Positions 1 through 7,348 of a DNA stretch of 49,442 nt are shown here, one piece after another; positions within the stretch are counted from its first letter, which is position 1; each line of letters starts with the position of its first letter. The notes beneath the pieces are model-generated. The model had not been told where the DNA came from, searched no databases, and saw nothing but the letters and a program-made list of their open reading frames with translations. Both the position numbers and the translations under genes were made by a program. The stretch is taken from positions 1-49,442 of the forward strand of contig UQZO01000015.1 of the NCBI GenBank assembly GCA_900545545.1, written 5' to 3'. The DNA comes from an uncultured Subdoligranulum sp. (GTDB lineage: Bacteria > Bacillota > Clostridia > Oscillospirales > Ruminococcaceae).

Positions 1-2
1 AC

Positions 3-1034
3 ACCTATGCGGAAGCCTGCGACGACATGAAAACCGAGAACTGGCTGAACTGCCACGTCCACGCTTTTGACTTCTTCGGCGGTGTTGCACGGCTGCTGAT
101 CCCTGACAACTGCAAAACGGCCACACTGTCCAACACCCGGTATGATGTGATTCTGAACCGCAGTTACCAGGAACTGGCTGAGCATTACGGCACCGCAATC
201 GTACCGGCACGTGTCCGCAAGCCGAAGGACAAGAGTTCGGCAGAGGCATCTGTCCGCTTTGCCGAAACGTGGATCGTGGCCGCTCTACGCGACCGCAAGT
301 TCTTTTCTTTGCGGGAATTGAATGAGGCAGTTGCTGAAAAGCTGGATGAGTTGAACAGCCGCCCGTTCAAGCAGATGGCTGTCTGCCGCCGCAGTGCCTA
401 TCTGGAAGAAGAGAAGCCCTACATGCTGCCGTTGCCTGCCAGTGCTTTTGAACCGGCCGTCTGGTCGGTTGCCAAGGTCGCCAACGATTATCTTGTTACG
501 GACGGCAGGAACAAGTATTCTGTTCCCTATAACTTGATTGGCGAGCGCGTGGGCATCCGCGTGACTAAAACAACGGTAGAGGTATTCTACCACGGCAGCC
601 GTGTAGCCAGCCACCGCCGGCTGCAGACCCGGCAGCGTGATCCGCTGGTGAAGCGCGAGCATATGCCGCCGGAGCGCCAGAAATATCTCACCTACAACGC
701 TGACGAGTTCAGCCGCTGGGCGATGTCGGTCGGTCCTATGACCGAGAAGGTAGCCGAACACTTCCTGAAGTCCGGTAAGGCCGCCGAGCAGGGCTACAAG
801 GCCTGCGCTGGTCTGACCAAACTGGAACAGCGGTACGGCAAACAGCGGCTGGAGGCAGCCTGCGGCAAAACTCTGGCGTACAGCACCACGCCCTCGCTGC
901 GCACCATTGCCAGCATTCTGAAAAATGATCTGGACAAGCCGGACAAGGCCGAGAGCCAACTGTCGCAGTCCAAAGCCAATAGCTACGGCATTACCCGCGG
1001 CGCGGCCTACTTCCGGAAGGGAGGTGACCGCTGA
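3..1034 (+). CDS. istA: IS21-family transposase IstA, C-terminal part (cut by window edge)
   Basis: The reading frame is open from the first bases, so this is the last 343 residues of a larger protein. It matches the C-terminal half of IS21-type DDE transposases: the end of the integrase core (a segment ending RVRKPKDKSSAE, with the conserved final acidic residue near the RFAETW helix) and then the beta-rich domain with the NKYSVPY motif. IstA performs strand cleavage and transfer of the element. Its TGA stop overlaps the ATG of istB (TGATG), the usual coupled arrangement. The N-terminal HTH and first catalytic residues lie outside the window. Confidence 0.93.
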   Translation, partial: TYAEACDDMKTENWLNCHVHAFDFFGGVARLLIPDNCKTATLSNTRYDVILNRSYQELAEHYGTAIVPARVRKPKDKSSAEASVRFAETWIVAALRDRKFFSLRELNEAVAEKLDELNSRPFKQMAVCRRSAYLEEEKPYMLPLPASAFEPAVWSVAKVANDYLVTDGRNKYSVPYNLIGERVGIRVTKTTVEVFYHGSRVASHRRLQTRQRDPLVKREHMPPERQKYLTYNADEFSRWAMSVGPMTEKVAEHFLKSGKAAEQGYKACAGLTKLEQRYGKQRLEAACGKTLAYSTTPSLRTIASILKNDLDKPDKAESQLSQSKANSYGITRGAAYFRKGGDR

Positions 1035-1816
1035 TGCTGAACCAGGCAACGATGGATATGCTCACGGCAATGAAGATGACCGCTATGGCAGCGGAGTTCG
1101 CCAACCAGTTGAAAGACCCCACGTTCAATGAACTGGGCTTCGAGGAGCGCCTGGGCTTGCTGGTAAATGCGGAATGGAACCGACGCCAGAGCAACAAACT
1201 GAACAGATTTATCCGCAACGCGCGCTTCGCCGTGCCGTCTGCCACTGTAGAAGGCATTGAATACCACGAGGACCGAAAGCTGGACAAGGCACAGATGCTG
1301 CGGTTTGCCACCTGCCAGTACATTGACGAAGGCCACCACATTATCCTCAAGGGAGCCTCTGGCAACGGCAAGACTTACATCGCCTGTGCCCTGGGCAATG
1401 CCGCCTGCCGCCGTTTCAAGAAGGTGCAGTACATCCGTATGCCAGAGCTGCTGGACGAACTGAGCATTGCCCGCAGTGGTGGAACACTGAAAAAGGTGCT
1501 TGAATCGTACAAGAAGAAAGACCTGCTGATTCTGGACGAATGGCTGATTCGTACGCTGTCCCCGCAAGAATCCTATGATATGCTGGAAATTTTGGAGGCG
1601 CGGTGCCACAAGTCTACGATCTTTTGCACGCAGTACGAATCTGAGGGTTGGTACACCAGGATTGATCCCAACCCGGAATCTGACAGCCCCGTTTCAGAAG
1701 CCATTATGGACCGCATTATCCACAACGCTTATGAGGTTCTGGTGGATGGCCGAGTCTCGATGCGGGAACGCAAGGGCTTGAAGGCCACTCGGGAAGGCGG
1801 TGGCCAGGATGTGTGA
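1034..1816 (+). CDS. istB: IS21-family helper ATPase IstB
   Basis: A 260-residue AAA+ ATPase of the IstB/DnaC type. A Walker A motif (GASGNGKTY) lies near residue 110 and a Walker B motif (LLILDEW) near residue 160. IstB assembles on target DNA and activates the IstA transposase. It starts inside the istA stop codon, so the two are translationally coupled. Length and motifs are normal for the family, with no sign of a frameshift, so the element could still be active if its left end is intact. Confidence 0.94.
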   Translation: MLNQATMDMLTAMKMTAMAAEFANQLKDPTFNELGFEERLGLLVNAEWNRRQSNKLNRFIRNARFAVPSATVEGIEYHEDRKLDKAQMLRFATCQYIDEGHHIILKGASGNGKTYIACALGNAACRRFKKVQYIRMPELLDELSIARSGGTLKKVLESYKKKDLLILDEWLIRTLSPQESYDMLEILEARCHKSTIFCTQYESEGWYTRIDPNPESDSPVSEAIMDRIIHNAYEVLVDGRVSMRERKGLKATREGGGQDV

Positions 1817-2009
1817 CCGCCCATATCTTTGCGATGAGGAAAAATGTATGGTTTTAGAACTGGAACGGGCCTGCTACAACGAGATGGAGCGTGAGTCGAT
1901 GGAATACTTTTACGCAGCTGAGAAAGAACTCCAACGACAGCGCGAGCGGATTCGACAGTTGGAGAACATCTTGACAGAGAACGGCATTCCTGTTCCTGAA
2001 GAAAGTTGA
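1809..2009 (+). CDS. small coiled-coil protein after istB
   Basis: A 66-residue ORF beginning with ATG at 1809, overlapping the end of istB by 8 bases in another frame. A GGAAGG sequence 11 bases upstream could serve as its ribosome binding site; a GTG at 1800 is an alternative start. The C-terminal half is a charged heptad-like helix (AAEKELQRQRERIRQLENIL) that would form a coiled coil. The N-terminus has three cysteines in its first 16 residues. I do not recognise a family. Position inside the IS and the overlap suggest an accessory ORF of this IS21 group, but it could be spurious. Confidence 0.45.
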   Translation: MCDRPYLCDEEKCMVLELERACYNEMERESMEYFYAAEKELQRQRERIRQLENILTENGIPVPEES

Positions 2010-2201
2010 CCTGATCTCTGCTGGCTGGCTTAGCTGGCAGAGCTTTTGCATGTGCCACAGGGGGTGTCGTTTTAGAGCGATGAGGTGTCGCTGGTTCTCC
2101 GGCAGGGTGTCGCTAAAACTCCGGCGATGCAGGTGGGGCTTTAGTGCGTGAAAGTGGTGCTCAAATCGCGTGCAGATGGGGCTGGGATGGCGATTTTTGC
2201 A

Positions 2202-2314
2202 AGTCCTGAAGAAATACATCGAATGAGCTTTAGAATTTGTTGATAACACTTTTGAAGATTGGTTGTCTCCATGATACGCTTGTACTCTTTAAACAAGTCT
2301 TGTTCAAACTGCAT
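2202..2314 (-). pseudogene. 5' fragment of a gene cut by the IS21 element
   Basis: The minus strand has an ATG at 2314 preceded by AAGGAG (2323-2328). It encodes about 37 native residues (starting MQFEQDLFKEYKRIMETTN) that read as a normal helical protein N-terminus. The frame then runs into the IS21 end and stops at 2141 after 57 codons in total. It resembles the start of small uncharacterised Firmicute proteins of the DUF7000 kind, but that is from memory and weak. The remainder of the gene should lie on the far side of the IS, outside the window. Confidence 0.6.
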
Positions 2315-2390
2315 CCTGAGCTCTCCTTGTTTTCTGTAATTGATTTATTACCTGCGGCATAGACGGTTTCTTTTGCAAAACAACCCTGAT

Positions 2391-2431
2391 TTTTTTACAA
2401 AAAAACCGGTCAACCATTCGGTTGACCGGTT
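2391..2431 (-). terminator. intrinsic terminator, original terminator of tRNA-fMet
   Basis: A perfect 12-bp inverted repeat (AACCGGTCAACC, loop ATTC) at 2404-2431 is followed on the minus strand by a T-run. It sits 3 bases downstream of the tRNA 3' fragment at 2435. It therefore looks like the native terminator of the tRNA gene, now separated from the intact tRNA by the island. Confidence 0.85.
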
Positions 2432-2434
2432 TGG

Positions 2435-2479
2435 TGGTTGCGGGGACAGGACTTGAACCTGCGACCTCCGGGTTATGAG
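2435..2479. repeat. left attachment-site repeat (tRNA-fMet 3' fragment)
   Basis: A 45-base exact copy of 13083-13127. In the minus-strand sense it covers the anticodon, 3' anticodon stem, variable loop, T arm, 3' acceptor strand and CCA of tRNA-fMet. Identity ends at both edges (G versus A outside the CCA end, A versus C at the anticodon end). Confidence 0.93.
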
Positions 2480-2821
2480 AATTCTACGTCGCATCGTTCC
2501 ATATTATGTTTTGTGCCATTTGGTAGGCAATCGTCCCATAACGCAAGGCCTATTTTGTGTAAATCATACTACATTGTTCCCCTGTGTGTCACGCGTTATT
2601 TTCCGTTTTGGGGGCAGTTTTGGGGGCAAAGATAAACTAGGACCTACGCGCACAGCAAAAAGAATATGTATCCCGTTCAATATTTTTCTGGAGGCACTTC
2701 AAGTTCTAACAGAATCAAGGCGGAATTTTCTCGAAGTTTTTGTACCAAAGGCATAATCGTGTCCATCCTCAACTGTCTGCGGCAACCTTTTTCTCTTAAG
2801 TCAAGTAACTGCACATAGATC
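2480..2821. other. gene-poor end of the island
   Basis: No convincing gene. The minus strand holds a proline-lysine-rich short reading frame near 2589-2636 (APKTAPKTEN) that recalls the tails of some tyrosine integrases. It is too short to call. Confidence 0.4.
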
Positions 2822-3037
2822 TTATTTTTTCTTTGTTACCTTTGTTTCGACAATCGTACCATTTTGATATCTTGTAGCACTATATTTCGTATTTCCGTTA
2901 TTTGTGCTAACTTTTAGCACTTGCCGATTTGTTTTTGTTACTTTGGCCTCCAGTCTATCTCCCGGATTTCGTAAAAGTCCTCCATTTCTTTTTCCTTCAA
3001 CGGAATTATTTCCAAATATCTTCATAAAATTTTTCAT
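2822..3037 (-). CDS. 71-aa basic protein downstream of the retron RT
   Basis: A small lysine-rich protein starting at ATG 3037 with AGGAG 7 bases upstream. It ends in VTKKK and its second half alternates polar and beta-branched residues (VLKVSTNNGNTKYSATRYQ), suggesting a small beta-sheet protein. It begins 107 bases after the stop of the retron reverse transcriptase on the same strand, with no terminator between, so it may be cotranscribed. I do not recognise a family. Possible roles are an accessory or effector subunit of the retron, or unrelated cargo. Basic charge fits nucleic-acid binding, but this is inference only. Confidence 0.65.
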   Translation of the reverse strand: MKNFMKIFGNNSVEGKRNGGLLRNPGDRLEAKVTKTNRQVLKVSTNNGNTKYSATRYQNGTIVETKVTKKK

Positions 3038-3143
3038 ATGTATTCTCCTATCAAATATGATTAGGCAAAAGCAACTCTATACACCATTAAATAAGCCTCT
3101 GTCTTTTGGTCTATCGTTGCTCTTATAAAGTCTACAATCACAG

Positions 3144-4829
3144 TTATTGATGAACAACAGAAGTCAAAGTATCCAATAAAGGACGAAACCCACTAAAGTC
3201 AATCTGATCAAAATGATCAATTATATATTGAGAAAAGATTTCTTTCCCATAATACTTTTGGGTATCGTATTTATCCTTTAGGCACAAACTTTTTCCTCCG
3301 ATAAGTGTGCTACGCGTTTCTTCTGAGAACAAATATTCAATTTCGCACTCATCTTTACCCGGGATCAAGGGATTCGTCATCAGATACAGATTCCCATTAT
3401 CAAACACCTTTAAGTATAGTTCTTTTCGCAGCTTTTCAATTTGTTCTTTTGTGATTTTTTGTTCGTCCAAAAGCTTTTTTAAAGGACGTTTACTTTCCAT
3501 TTCATTATCAAACAGAAGAATCGTCGGTTTCTTAGGCTGTGTCCCCATTCGTTGAAAGTAGGCAAAATAGTTGGGATAATTTTTGCCCTCTCGTTTCTTT
3601 CCACCTACGAAATATTTATAGATACTTTGGATTGCATCCGCCCCATCCTTCTGAATCCCTAGGAAATACGTCAATCGTTTTGTACGTTTAAAGAATGTAA
3701 TCTTGAATTCAAATTTTCCATTCGCTGATTTTGTAATAAGGTTAGGATAGTCTTTATACATTGCTTTCAACGCAGCTTTTAAATAGCGCGGATCCGTTTG
3801 CCCTTCGGTCACAATGATTGGTGTATCATTTCCGTAAAAGAATTTGTAAAACAGAAAACGTTTGAATTCCCGTTCCCGTCCGCCTAAAGTTCCAAAGTTG
3901 TGTTCTTTTCCATCTTGCTTATTGTTATACCAATTCAACTGATTTACAAAAGAAAAACGGCCTTCCAATTGCTGAAGAGTACCTGCTTGACCATCAATTG
4001 TAAATTCACCTGTTTTATAAAGCGAATGTGCCATTGCCTTCGTTCTTCTAAAGTATTCCTGCGCAACATTTACTTTTTCGTTAACAACTAGCCCTGTTAC
4101 CTTTTGCTGCGAATCTTTATATATTAGTCTCGTTTTATTTTCATTGATTTTAAATCCCGCTCGCTCGATTTCTTTTTGAACTGCACAAACAAACTCTTCC
4201 CAATGTTCAACAAAGGTTTTGTCGTTTGTCGAAAATGTCAAATCATCGGCATAGCGCGTATAATCAAGCTTATATTGTTTTGCAATCTTGAGTAATCTAT
4301 TATCTAAAATTTGGCAGATAAGATTGGTAATAATAGGGGAGGTAGGAGCTCCTTGCGGCAAACATCCCTCAAAACACGTTAATTGGGCAAGTACAGTAGC
4401 AACTTCTATGGGCAACACAAAATCTCTGTTCTTTTCAAAGAATCCTCTCACGCGGCCAAAATGAAAACTATCAAAGAAGTCCTGCAAGTCGATGTTTAGC
4501 ACATACCTTTTGTTTCTATGTATTTTGGCATTTGTAACAATACTTTTCTGCTTTTGAAATCCATGGGCAATATTAGGCTTTATTTTTTTACTTGCCCAAA
4601 TTTCCTGCTGATATTTCTCCAATTCGCAGGCCAACTTTTTTTGTATGGCCCTCAAATCGCCATATGGGGCCTTGATTGTGCGAGTATCGCCATTTTTCTT
4701 TGGTATAGTAAAGGTAGTATAAAATCCTTCTACTTTTTCCACATATAAAACGTATGTCAACACTTTTCGAGGAATTTCTAAAAAGTCTGCCAATTCGTTT
4801 CTTGAGGTAATATCACAAAACCTTGTCAT
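3144..4829 (-). CDS. retron reverse transcriptase fused to a TOPRIM-like domain
   Basis: 561 residues. The N-terminal 320 residues are a retron-type RT: LNIDLQDFF (Asp114), LPQGAPTSP at 157-165, the catalytic YADD at 193-196, and the retron-specific regions X (NIAHGF, 86-91) and Y (VTGLVVN, 244-250). The C-terminal part resembles a TOPRIM nuclease-type fold, with VTEGQTD at 340-346 and the acidic LLFDNEME at 438-445. Fusion of RT and TOPRIM is known from retron Ec67 (Eco2), where the fused domain is the antiphage effector. The start ATG at 4829 has AGGAG 8 bases upstream and lies 21 bases after the ncRNA. All motifs are present, so it is probably active. Likely product: msDNA made from the adjacent RNA. 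Confidence 0.92.
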   Translation of the reverse strand: MTRFCDITSRNELADFLEIPRKVLTYVLYVEKVEGFYTTFTIPKKNGDTRTIKAPYGDLRAIQKKLACELEKYQQEIWASKKIKPNIAHGFQKQKSIVTNAKIHRNKRYVLNIDLQDFFDSFHFGRVRGFFEKNRDFVLPIEVATVLAQLTCFEGCLPQGAPTSPIITNLICQILDNRLLKIAKQYKLDYTRYADDLTFSTNDKTFVEHWEEFVCAVQKEIERAGFKINENKTRLIYKDSQQKVTGLVVNEKVNVAQEYFRRTKAMAHSLYKTGEFTIDGQAGTLQQLEGRFSFVNQLNWYNNKQDGKEHNFGTLGGREREFKRFLFYKFFYGNDTPIIVTEGQTDPRYLKAALKAMYKDYPNLITKSANGKFEFKITFFKRTKRLTYFLGIQKDGADAIQSIYKYFVGGKKREGKNYPNYFAYFQRMGTQPKKPTILLFDNEMESKRPLKKLLDEQKITKEQIEKLRKELYLKVFDNGNLYLMTNPLIPGKDECEIEYLFSEETRSTLIGGKSLCLKDKYDTQKYYGKEIFSQYIIDHFDQIDFSGFRPLLDTLTSVVHQ

Positions 4830-4850
4830 GGTTAATATCTCCTAATAAAT

Positions 4851-4983
4851 GAGCACATGGCAACTCATTATGCGGAGAGGGTCTGTGTTACTACTGTAAC
4901 ATCGAAAAGGATGGAAGGGCTAAACTCCCTGCCATTTTAGTCAACACACGCGATACGCGAGTACAAAATCTTGCCATGTGCTC
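4851..4983 (-). ncRNA. retron msr-msd RNA
   Basis: A 133-nt region directly upstream of the RT is closed by a perfect 13-bp inverted repeat (GAGCACATGGCAA at 4851-4863; complement at 4971-4983), as expected for the a1/a2 helix of retron RNAs. In the minus-strand sense it contains, in order, a small hairpin with CGCG-UAU-CGCG (4949-4959), a hairpin with a UUU-containing loop (4912-4934) and a third hairpin UGUUAC-AGUA-GUAACA (4886-4901). The first two fit the msr, the third the msd. A G-rich segment follows a1, where the 2'-OH priming guanosine is expected. The layout resembles Ec67. Exact branch G and msDNA length cannot be set by eye. Confidence 0.88.
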
Positions 4984-4989
4984 GCTTAC

Positions 4990-5018
4990 AGTATAATATA
5001 AAAAATTCAATTTCACAA
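4990..5018 (-). promoter_or_regulatory. retron promoter
   Basis: On the minus strand, TTGTGA (5013-5018), a 17-base spacer and TATACT (4990-4995) lie 6 bases before the first base of the msr-msd repeat. This is a good sigma-A type promoter placed exactly to start the retron RNA. Confidence 0.8.
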
Positions 5019-5142
5019 GAAATCAATTCATTCCATATTATCTTTATTTTGTTCTCATCTGTGCAAGCTTATACTTGCTTCCAGGATGCCCAGAAACGTA
5101 AAAAGAATTTATAGCACTATGGATTTCCCCAAAGTGCAAATC

Positions 5143-5349
5143 CTACATCCGAACAAATAACAAAGTACTCTGTTGAAAAATATCATCAATCTCATTTTTT
5201 GATTTTTCAATTAATGCGTCCAAAACTATGTCAAATGCTTTCTCTACAGCAAAATTTATGGAACTGCTTTCTCCTTTTCGTTTTATTTCTTCCAGAATTT
5301 CCTTGAAACTGAAATCAAGCCCTAGAAGGGCATCGTACTGGCAAGCCTC
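5143..5349 (-). pseudogene. 3' remnant of an unknown gene
   Basis: The minus strand has an open frame without a start codon. It ends at TAG 5143 and encodes about 68 residues of plausible helical protein (…FSFKEILEEIKRKGESSS… to …DIFQQSTLLFVRM). Composition and lack of stops suggest real coding sequence. The 5' side enters a run of hairpins at 5312 and beyond, so the gene was probably truncated there by a mobile element. Family not recognised. Confidence 0.5.
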
Positions 5350-5530
5350 TCAAGAGGCACTGAAAAATCTGCCACTCGCATCACTTGCCCCACAGCCCGT
5401 AAACGGGCGCTGTTTAACTAAGATCAACTTTCTTGACAATAGTAAAGTTGTTGATCTCTTCTCGCTTCACTCGATGTTTGAAGCTAAAGCTTTTTTACTC
5501 TCCCCAGCAGAGCTGGGCGTTCTCATTTCG
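5308..5530 (-). other. cluster of hairpins, probable end of a lost mobile element
   Basis: Within about 220 noncoding bases there are at least four inverted repeats: GCCCT/AGGGC at 5312-5324, GCCTCT-CAA-GAGGC at 5345-5358, GCCCGT-AAACGGGC around 5395-5408, and GATCAACTTT/AAAGTTGTTGATC at 5422-5456. Closely spaced hairpins next to a truncated gene resemble the noncoding end of an IS200/IS605-type element, but no transposase remains. An uncharacterised structured RNA is the alternative. Confidence 0.4.
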
Positions 5531-5540
5531 CTAAAGCATA

Positions 5541-5577
5541 CAACAAGAAAAGACCTGGTCTTTTCAGACCAAGTCTT
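5541..5577 (-). terminator. intrinsic terminator after the 5609-5734 gene
   Basis: In the minus-strand sense, AAGACTTGGTC-TGAAAA-GACCAGGTCTT is followed by TTCTTGTT: an 11-bp stem with one mismatch and a U-rich tail. It would end transcription of the two small genes upstream of it on the minus strand. Confidence 0.65.
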
Positions 5578-5608
5578 TATAATTGTGATATCGGCACTTT
5601 AACCTACA

Positions 5609-5734
5609 CTATTCCGGATTACCATTGAGACGTATCCATATTAGTTTTGTATCCTTTGATATGTTTTCGTTCCAGCTTTTTGACGAGATATTATCTCTTA
5701 TGACCAAATATTTTCCGTTCCATTCTAACAACAT
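5609..5734 (-). CDS. 41-aa hypothetical protein
   Basis: A minus-strand ORF (MLLEWNGKYLVIRDNIS…IRLNGNPE) whose ATG lies 4 bases after the stop of the upstream cysteine-rich gene, suggesting translational coupling. A GGGAGG inside the upstream gene is about 20 bases away, rather far for a ribosome binding site. It ends shortly before a terminator. Composition looks protein-like, rich in W, I and N. No family recognised. Confidence 0.45.
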   Translation of the reverse strand: MLLEWNGKYLVIRDNISSKSWNENISKDTKLIWIRLNGNPE

Positions 5735-5738
5735 GATA

Positions 5739-6548
5739 TTATCTTCGTATCTTCCCTCCCTGTTTCATCTCTAAGAGGCCGACCCTATCCTGCTCATCAA
5801 TACGATACTGGTTGACAAAGAAAATGTCCTCCTCCCATCTCCTACAGGCATCTGGGAATCTATGCCTATTTATCTTTATAAACTGGGTGATAAGTTTTAT
5901 AACTTCGTGCTTCGTTGCTATTTTTTCATGTAGAATATGGCACAAAACACTTTGACGTTCAGACCTCGGGATTCCAACTTTTACAGAATATCCGTGCCTA
6001 CTTAAAATACTGTCCTCCGAAAATCCAAGGTTCTTGTTTTGCTCACATATACCATCATCAAATAGAATGTTTAAATCCAACTCTCCATATTTTTTCTCGT
6101 ACGCTTTAAACGATTCGTAATTCATAAAATATTTACCACACGACATACAAAACTGAACTGTTACATCGATTCTTTTCCCACATGCGGTAAGCACCGTGGC
6201 GGACCGATCTACTATCGTATCTTTCCCTACTTTATTTCTACACGAAGGACACGAACACTTTTCAGAATACACTAGCAATTTTTTGTCTATTGTTTCATAT
6301 GATAAATCGGGTGTCCAATTAAAAGAATTGTCAGAAAGGGAATTAAAACGTTGATCATTCGTTGAATATTTTCCCCACGCACTATTACACAAAAGGGTTT
6401 CTCTTCCTGTAGACGTCTCCCAAAAATATGTGTAACTAGAAACTATTGCATTATATGGATTTTTGAAATGATATGAAAAAATCACACGGATACCGGACAC
6501 CGGAGGAGATGGAACAGCTGTATAAAACGAAACAGGCGGCCAGTACAT
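5739..6548 (-). CDS. cysteine-rich probable zinc-binding protein, likely 5'-truncated
   Basis: The open frame of 269 residues contains CxCPxC followed about 30 residues later by CMSCG, a treble-clef or zinc-ribbon type arrangement, with a charged helical C-terminus. The first 25 or so residues (MYWPPVSFYTAVPSPP…) are encoded opposite a transposase-like fragment on the plus strand (6473-6583) and read like noise. No ribosome binding site is visible at 6548. I infer that the true N-terminus was lost by IS insertion and that the gene is broken or restarted. Function unknown. Confidence 0.5.
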   Translation of the reverse strand: MYWPPVSFYTAVPSPPVSGIRVIFSYHFKNPYNAIVSSYTYFWETSTGRETLLCNSAWGKYSTNDQRFNSLSDNSFNWTPDLSYETIDKKLLVYSEKCSCPSCRNKVGKDTIVDRSATVLTACGKRIDVTVQFCMSCGKYFMNYESFKAYEKKYGELDLNILFDDGICEQNKNLGFSEDSILSRHGYSVKVGIPRSERQSVLCHILHEKIATKHEVIKLITQFIKINRHRFPDACRRWEEDIFFVNQYRIDEQDRVGLLEMKQGGKIRR

Positions 6549-6583
6549 TGACTGACCGCCTGCTTCCTGCCGACAACCTATAA
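6473..6583 (+). pseudogene. possible transposase C-terminal remnant
   Basis: A 36-codon frame containing GYRTPEEMEQLY, which recalls the C-terminal KTP-E motif of IS3-type OrfB transposases, followed by a stop and then a 12-bp inverted repeat. It is short and recognised only by motif. Confidence 0.3.
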
Positions 6584-6591
6584 ACTATAAA

Positions 6592-6640
6592 ATCCGTAGT
6601 TGGTTTATAGAGTGAAAACTCTTAAAATCCAACTACGGAT
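6592..6640. repeat. nested inverted repeat
   Basis: ATCCGTAGTTGG (6592-6603) and its exact complement (6629-6640) enclose a second hairpin AGAGT-GAAA-ACTCT (6609-6622). It may be an IS end or a terminator. No T-run of note follows on either strand. Confidence 0.6.
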
Positions 6641-6813
6641 CAGTGGCATGAGTTAACAGAATAGATATATTTGGCAACTCTTGGAAAACCGGCCTTTTTG
6701 GAGTAATCAACTGTTGCCAGGCATCCTCCGACCAGATCCTCTGCCAAAATACCTATTCTTTGCACTTAAATTATAGCATGTACAAGGAGAAAACACAACA
6801 CTTTTACTTCAAG

Positions 6814-7116
6814 TTATCGTTCTCCACGAGCCCTTTTTTTGCTGGGCTGCTGACTCTGCTTCCACTTCCCTTGGAAGAGTTCTTCGGTAGTACATTCTTC
6901 AGGGTAATAGAAGTTTTTTCGCACCCAACCGTTTTCTTGGTAGACTTCCGTAATGATACGATCGGACAGAACCTCAATAATGATATCCTCTCCGATTGAT
7001 GTTTTCCCAAGGAGCGGTACAGGGTACTGCTCGTGATTCTTACACAATTCACGCATCGAGGCCCAATCGCCCGAATCAAAGACCACTTGCTTCAGCACTT
7101 CATCCGATATTCGCAA
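6814..7116 (-). CDS. 100-aa hypothetical protein
   Basis: Starts at TTG 7116 with AAAGG 4 bases upstream (GGGAAAGGATGATTG). The protein is acidic in the first 80 residues and ends in a very basic tail (KKRARGER). It contains many aromatic residues and no transmembrane segment. It is the last of three small minus-strand genes (6814-7654), spaced 30 and 19 bases apart, so they probably form an operon. Function unknown. Such short soluble proteins in accessory islands are often immunity or addiction components, but there is no motif to prove it. Confidence 0.6.
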   Translation of the reverse strand: MRISDEVLKQVVFDSGDWASMRELCKNHEQYPVPLLGKTSIGEDIIIEVLSDRIITEVYQENGWVRKNFYYPEECTTEELFQGKWKQSQQPSKKRARGER

Positions 7117-7146
7117 TCATCCTTTCCCATCTATGATGTTCTTCAT

Positions 7147-7329
7147 TCAGCAAGATGTAAAGCACATCGGAGGGTCGGGAACTTCGTCTGTGATTATTTC
7201 CTTGGCCATCTCAAGTACAATCTTTTCCTTGAGATAACTGAATTGGCACTCGCCGTCTTCGTTTATGTTACGTTCCAGCAGTTCCTCGATTTCTTTCAGG
7301 AGTTGCCGCAGGGTTTCCGCTTGATTCAT
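7147..7329 (-). CDS. 60-aa helical hypothetical protein
   Basis: Starts at ATG 7329 (MNQAETLRQLLKEIEELLE…) with AAGGTG 9 bases upstream; an upstream in-frame ATG at 7374 lies inside the preceding gene and is less likely. The N-terminal half is a strongly amphipathic helix. The end contains a short acidic, proline-rich stretch. Function unknown. Confidence 0.55.
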   Translation of the reverse strand: MNQAETLRQLLKEIEELLERNINEDGECQFSYLKEKIVLEMAKEIITDEVPDPPMCFTSC

Positions 7330-7348
7330 TTTGTTTTTCACCTTCTTT

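Larger units (their letters stand above)
1..2201 (+). mobile_element. IS21-family insertion sequence, right part
   Basis: Contains istA (partial), istB and a small ORF, then about 190 noncoding bases with repeated motifs typical of IS21 ends: GGTGTCG occurs at 2063, 2084 and 2106, the last followed by CTAAAACTCCGGCGATG. I place the right end at about 2201 (…GATTTTTGCA) because the minus-strand coding sequence of a disrupted gene resumes just beyond it. The left end and target duplication are outside the window, so the boundary is inferred. Confidence 0.75.

Noticed and set aside
2438..2635. Plus-strand 65-aa frame starting MRGQDLNLRPPGYE
   Set aside because: It is the antisense of tRNA-fMet sequence; the same start appears at 13086. 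This is a well-known false ORF over tRNA genes.
2589..2636. Minus-strand tail resembling a tyrosine-integrase C-terminus (APKTAPKTEN)
   Set aside because: Only about 15 codons after an in-frame stop; upstream frames have no integrase similarity. Too weak to annotate.
5228..5602. Plus-strand 124-aa frame
   Set aside because: It crosses a gene remnant read on the other strand and several hairpins, has no ribosome binding site, and its composition is not protein-like.
6600..6813. A gene between the inverted repeat and the 6814 gene
   Set aside because: All frames are short and lack ribosome binding sites; nothing else is recognisable there.
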